The translations under genes were made by a program, and so were the position numbers. A model generated the notes under the pieces. The model ran no database searches. It had not been told where the DNA came from and was given only the letters and a program-made list of their open reading frames with translations. 7,067 bases of DNA from Gammaproteobacteria bacterium. Its GTDB lineage: Bacteria > Pseudomonadota > Gammaproteobacteria > GCA-001735895. The stretch is from positions 1 through 7,067 of the forward strand of contig JAPUFZ010000385.1 in NCBI GenBank assembly GCA_027293245.1, given 5' to 3'. Below, piece by piece: positions 5,747 to 7,067 of the stretch. Positions within the stretch are counted from its first letter, which is position 1; each line of letters starts with the position of its first letter.

Positions 5747-6328
5747 TCAGTCTGCCTTACCTGCTGCTGTAGCTTCGGGAATTTCAACCAACTCGCCTGT
5801 TTTGCAATCGTAGATATATCCGTATATAGGAATATCTAAAGGAACCATAGAGTTGCTTCTTATTCGTTCAACATCTTCAACAACACTTTTGGCATTGTCA
5901 CTGATGGTTAACCAGTTAATGTATTTCCCGTCTGTTGTACCACCACCAGCATTACTGTCATGCCAGCCTGAGGCATCCACGCTTGCTGTTTTTAGACTAC
6001 CAGATAATAGATCACCCATAATTTCAGTAGTGAATGTTTCCATCCCGCAATCAGTGTGATGTATCACGAACCATTCTTTTGTACCTAGCAGTTTATAAGA
6101 AATTACCAAGGAACGAATGGCATCGTCACTGGCTCTACCACCCGCATTACGAATTACATGAGCATCTCCTTCTGCGAGCCCTGCATATTTTGCAGGATCT
6201 AAACGAGCATCCATACAGGTAAGAATTGCGAATTGTCGGCCAGGAGGCATTGGTAAATTACCCTTGTCACCGAAGCTAGCTACGTAATCAGCATTTGCTG
6301 ATGATACTTCATCAACTACTTTACTCAT
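5747..6328 (-). CDS. Beta-class carbonic anhydrase, cassette-encoded
   Basis: This is a cytoplasmic zinc enzyme interconverting CO2 and bicarbonate. It has 193 residues from the preferred ATG. Zinc ligands are visible in the two hallmark motifs: C38 and D40, R42 in CMDARLDP, and H91 and C94 in HHTDCGM. D40/R42 form the family dyad. [18 protein letters not shown] (57-74) is the conserved core between them. The layout resembles the small beta-CA group with a C38-x-D-x-R motif near the N-terminus and no extra domains. The frame could also start at GTG 6334, two codons earlier, but GGAGA (6339-6335) is seven bases from the ATG and only one from the GTG, so the ATG is chosen. The gene sits in an integron cassette and ends two bases before the R'' core of its attC. 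It is convergent with the DddP-like gene. Confidence 0.92.
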   Translation of the reverse strand: MSKVVDEVSSANADYVASFGDKGNLPMPPGRQFAILTCMDARLDPAKYAGLAEGDAHVIRNAGGRASDDAIRSLVISYKLLGTKEWFVIHHTDCGMETFTTEIMGDLLSGSLKTASVDASGWHDSNAGGGTTDGKYINWLTISDNAKSVVEDVERIRSNSMVPLDIPIYGYIYDCKTGELVEIPEATAAGKAD

Positions 6329-6375
6329 TTTCACTCTCCGTTTGGGTGCCGCATTAATATTGATCTTAAAAAGGC

Positions 6376-6397
6376 TTCCAGTGCGGCCTAGTTGGAA
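6376..6397 (-). terminator. Weak hairpin plus T-run at the start of the carbonic anhydrase cassette
   Basis: On the minus strand TTCCA (6397-6393) and TGGAA (6380-6376) can pair around a 12-base loop, and GCCTTTTT follows directly. The stem is short and AT-rich, so it is at best a weak terminator, or a leader structure between cassettes. Confidence 0.2.
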
Positions 6398-6463
6398 ACC
6401 TAACGCCTCGCTTTGCGGTGAGTGAGCGCAGCGAGCGAATCCGACAACAGTGCCTTGTTAGGC
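6398..6463 (-). mobile_element. attC recombination site of the cupin cassette
   Basis: On the minus strand this 66-base site starts with GCCTAAC (6463-6457, R'') and ends with GTTAGGT (6404-6398, R'), matching RYYYAAC and GTTRRRY. Between them an off-centre internal stem pairs CTCGCTGCG (6435-6427) with CGCAAAGCGAG (6417-6407), leaving an AA bulge. The stop codon TAA of the cupin gene lies inside the R'' core, as is common in cassettes, which sets the orientation. The L''/L' pairing is poor compared with the other attC, so recombination may be less efficient. Confidence 0.8.
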
Positions 6464-6883
6464 ATCGCCTGTCGGAACGATGCCAGCTGTTTCTATCATT
6501 AGCACTACGGTTTTATTCGGTGCTCTAGTTTTATGCATTACTCCCTTTGGCACTACATAACCTTGATTCGGATCTAGCTCGATCGAATCTTCTCCCTCTA
6601 AATCAATTATTAGTTGTCCTTCAAGTGTAAAGAAAAATTCATCTTCTTTTTCGTGCTTGTGCCAATGATATTCACCTTCTAGCACACCGAGCCTCACTAC
6701 CGAGTCATTAACTTGGCAGAGAGTCTGGTTGTACCATTTATCAGTGCATTTATTTACGAGGTTTTGAACATCTATAAGTTGCAAAGGATCATGAAGAATA
6801 TTCATGTGATTTACATAGGGATATTTTTCATCGCTCATTTTCTAATTCTCCTCTACAAATTTATCAATTGACCCGATGCCTAA
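6404..6883 (-). mobile_element. Complete integron gene cassette (480 bp) carrying a cupin protein
   Basis: The boundaries are set by the G/TTRRRY crossover points in the two flanking attC sites (6884/6883 and 6404/6403). The cassette contains one ORF that fills most of it, a leader of about 45 bases with only a ribosome binding site, and the attC at 6398-6463. It is intact and should be excisable by an integron integrase. Confidence 0.8.
6458..6838 (-). CDS. Small cupin-domain protein, cassette-encoded
   Basis: This is a single-domain cupin of 126 residues. Cupin motif 1 is complete: G55, H60, H62, E67 and G74, in the pattern Gx4HxHx4Ex6G (YHWHKHEKEDEFFFTLEGQL). Motif 2 is PKGVMH with P97, G99 and H102. 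H60, H62, E67 and H102 would bind one metal ion. Nothing more specific can be read; such small cupins include isomerases, dioxygenase-like enzymes and binding proteins, and many are uncharacterised. The start is supported by GAGGAG (6853-6848), nine bases before the ATG. The TAA stop lies within the R'' core of the downstream attC. No signal peptide is seen, so it is probably cytoplasmic. Confidence 0.9.
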   Translation of the reverse strand: MSDEKYPYVNHMNILHDPLQLIDVQNLVNKCTDKWYNQTLCQVNDSVVRLGVLEGEYHWHKHEKEDEFFFTLEGQLIIDLEGEDSIELDPNQGYVVPKGVMHKTRAPNKTVVLMIETAGIVPTGDA

Positions 6884-6968
6884 CGTCGCAATTAACCGGC
6901 GGCATAAAGCAAAGTGAGCGGTAGCGAACGCCGCTTTATGCCGTCCGTGTTAAATTGCTTTGTTAGGC
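6878..6968 (-). mobile_element. attC recombination site (full, well conserved) of the upstream cassette
   Basis: On the minus strand this 91-base site starts GCCTAAC (6968-6962) and ends GTTAGGC (6884-6878). Inside, GCAATTTAAC (left arm) pairs with GTTAATTGC (right arm), leaving one unpaired base in the left arm. Further in, CGGCATAAAGC pairs with GCTTTATGCCG without mismatch. The single extra base in the left, L'', arm is the extrahelical base that integrases use to choose the strand. Its place independently confirms that the array reads on the minus strand. Confidence 0.92.
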
Positions 6969-6975
6969 TTAAATA

Positions 6976-7067
6976 CTACAACTGTCTAGCAAAAGCTATC
7001 GCCTGGTCTTTTGCTGCGGAAAGGATTCGCTCTTTAGATTCAGGGTCTGTCAGAGTAGGCTCCACCA
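6976..7067 (-). CDS. C-terminal end of an unknown cassette ORF (partial)
   Basis: An open frame enters from the right edge and ends at TAG (6978-6976), seven bases before the attC. The visible 29 residues are VEPTLTDPESKERILSAAK and then DQAIAFARQL, a likely amphipathic C-terminal helix. The position directly upstream of an attC, as with the other cassette genes, supports it being real coding sequence. It is too short to assign a function. Confidence 0.6.
   Translation of the reverse strand, partial: VEPTLTDPESKERILSAAKDQAIAFARQL

Larger units (their letters stand above)
5739..6403 (-). mobile_element. Integron gene cassette carrying a beta-carbonic anhydrase (3' end lost)
   Basis: Reading on the minus strand, the cassette begins at TTAGGT (6403 onward, just after the G of the preceding attC core). 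It carries a 5' leader of about 70 bases and one ORF, and its attC starts right after the stop codon, the normal compact cassette layout. The attC is interrupted by an IS110 fragment, so the cassette is incomplete. The leader holds a TTCCA/TGGAA inverted repeat (6376-6380 with 6393-6397) followed by a T-run on the minus strand, a weak terminator candidate. No convincing promoter is seen. Expression would be expected from the array promoter beyond the right edge. Confidence 0.75.

Noticed and set aside
6329..6334. GTG start two codons earlier for the carbonic anhydrase
   Set aside because: It lies one base from the GGAGA element, too close for initiation; the ATG at 6328 is spaced correctly.
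6398..6968. CRISPR-like or dispersed repeats suggested by the repeated CCTAAC/GTTAGG words
   Set aside because: Each pair delimits a foldable attC next to a cassette stop codon; the interiors differ and spacing is cassette-like, not repeat-spacer-like.

Overview
The window looks like a mosaic from a proteobacterium, most likely a marine gammaproteobacterium. That is an inference from a DddP-type DMSP-lyase-like enzyme, an ArsS-type radical SAM gene and an integron gene-cassette array of the environmental or Vibrio-like kind. No rRNA, tRNA or CRISPR is visible. Codon and base composition shift along the window: GC-rich on the left, intermediate in the middle and AT-richer in the cassettes on the right. 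This fits joined segments of different origin.

Segment 1 (about 1-3280, all minus strand) reads as one transcription unit: a 65-codon Cys-rich-start small ORF with a perfect Shine-Dalgarno, a radical SAM protein of the ArsS type that lacks the usual C-terminal Cys-rich domain, a seven-blade YVTN beta-propeller with an N-terminal export or anchor segment, and an FtsX/MacB-type ABC permease. The permease has an in-frame TAG just before its last membrane helix, and that helix is still readable beyond the stop up to the window edge. The set (small Cys peptide, radical SAM enzyme, exported propeller, exporter permease) has the shape of a peptide-modification/export locus, but two of its genes look damaged or shortened, so it may be decaying.

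Segment 2 (3285-5619) holds two tandem VOC/glyoxalase-fold genes on the minus strand, divergent from a plus-strand M24-family enzyme. Its metal ligands and catalytic Tyr/Asp match the spacing of the DMSP lyase DddP. The 257-base divergent intergenic region carries an inverted CCGGAGT pair that could be an operator.

Segment 3 (5620-7067) is an integron cassette array read on the minus strand: the end of one unknown cassette ORF, a full attC, a cupin cassette, a second attC, a beta-carbonic anhydrase cassette, and then the left half of that cassette's attC. This last attC runs straight into a C-terminal fragment of an IS110-family transposase, which in turn abuts the stop codon of the DddP-like gene. 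The junction suggests that an attC-targeting IS110/IS1111-type element, followed by deletion, joined the array to the dddP segment. The integrase and attI are expected beyond the right edge.
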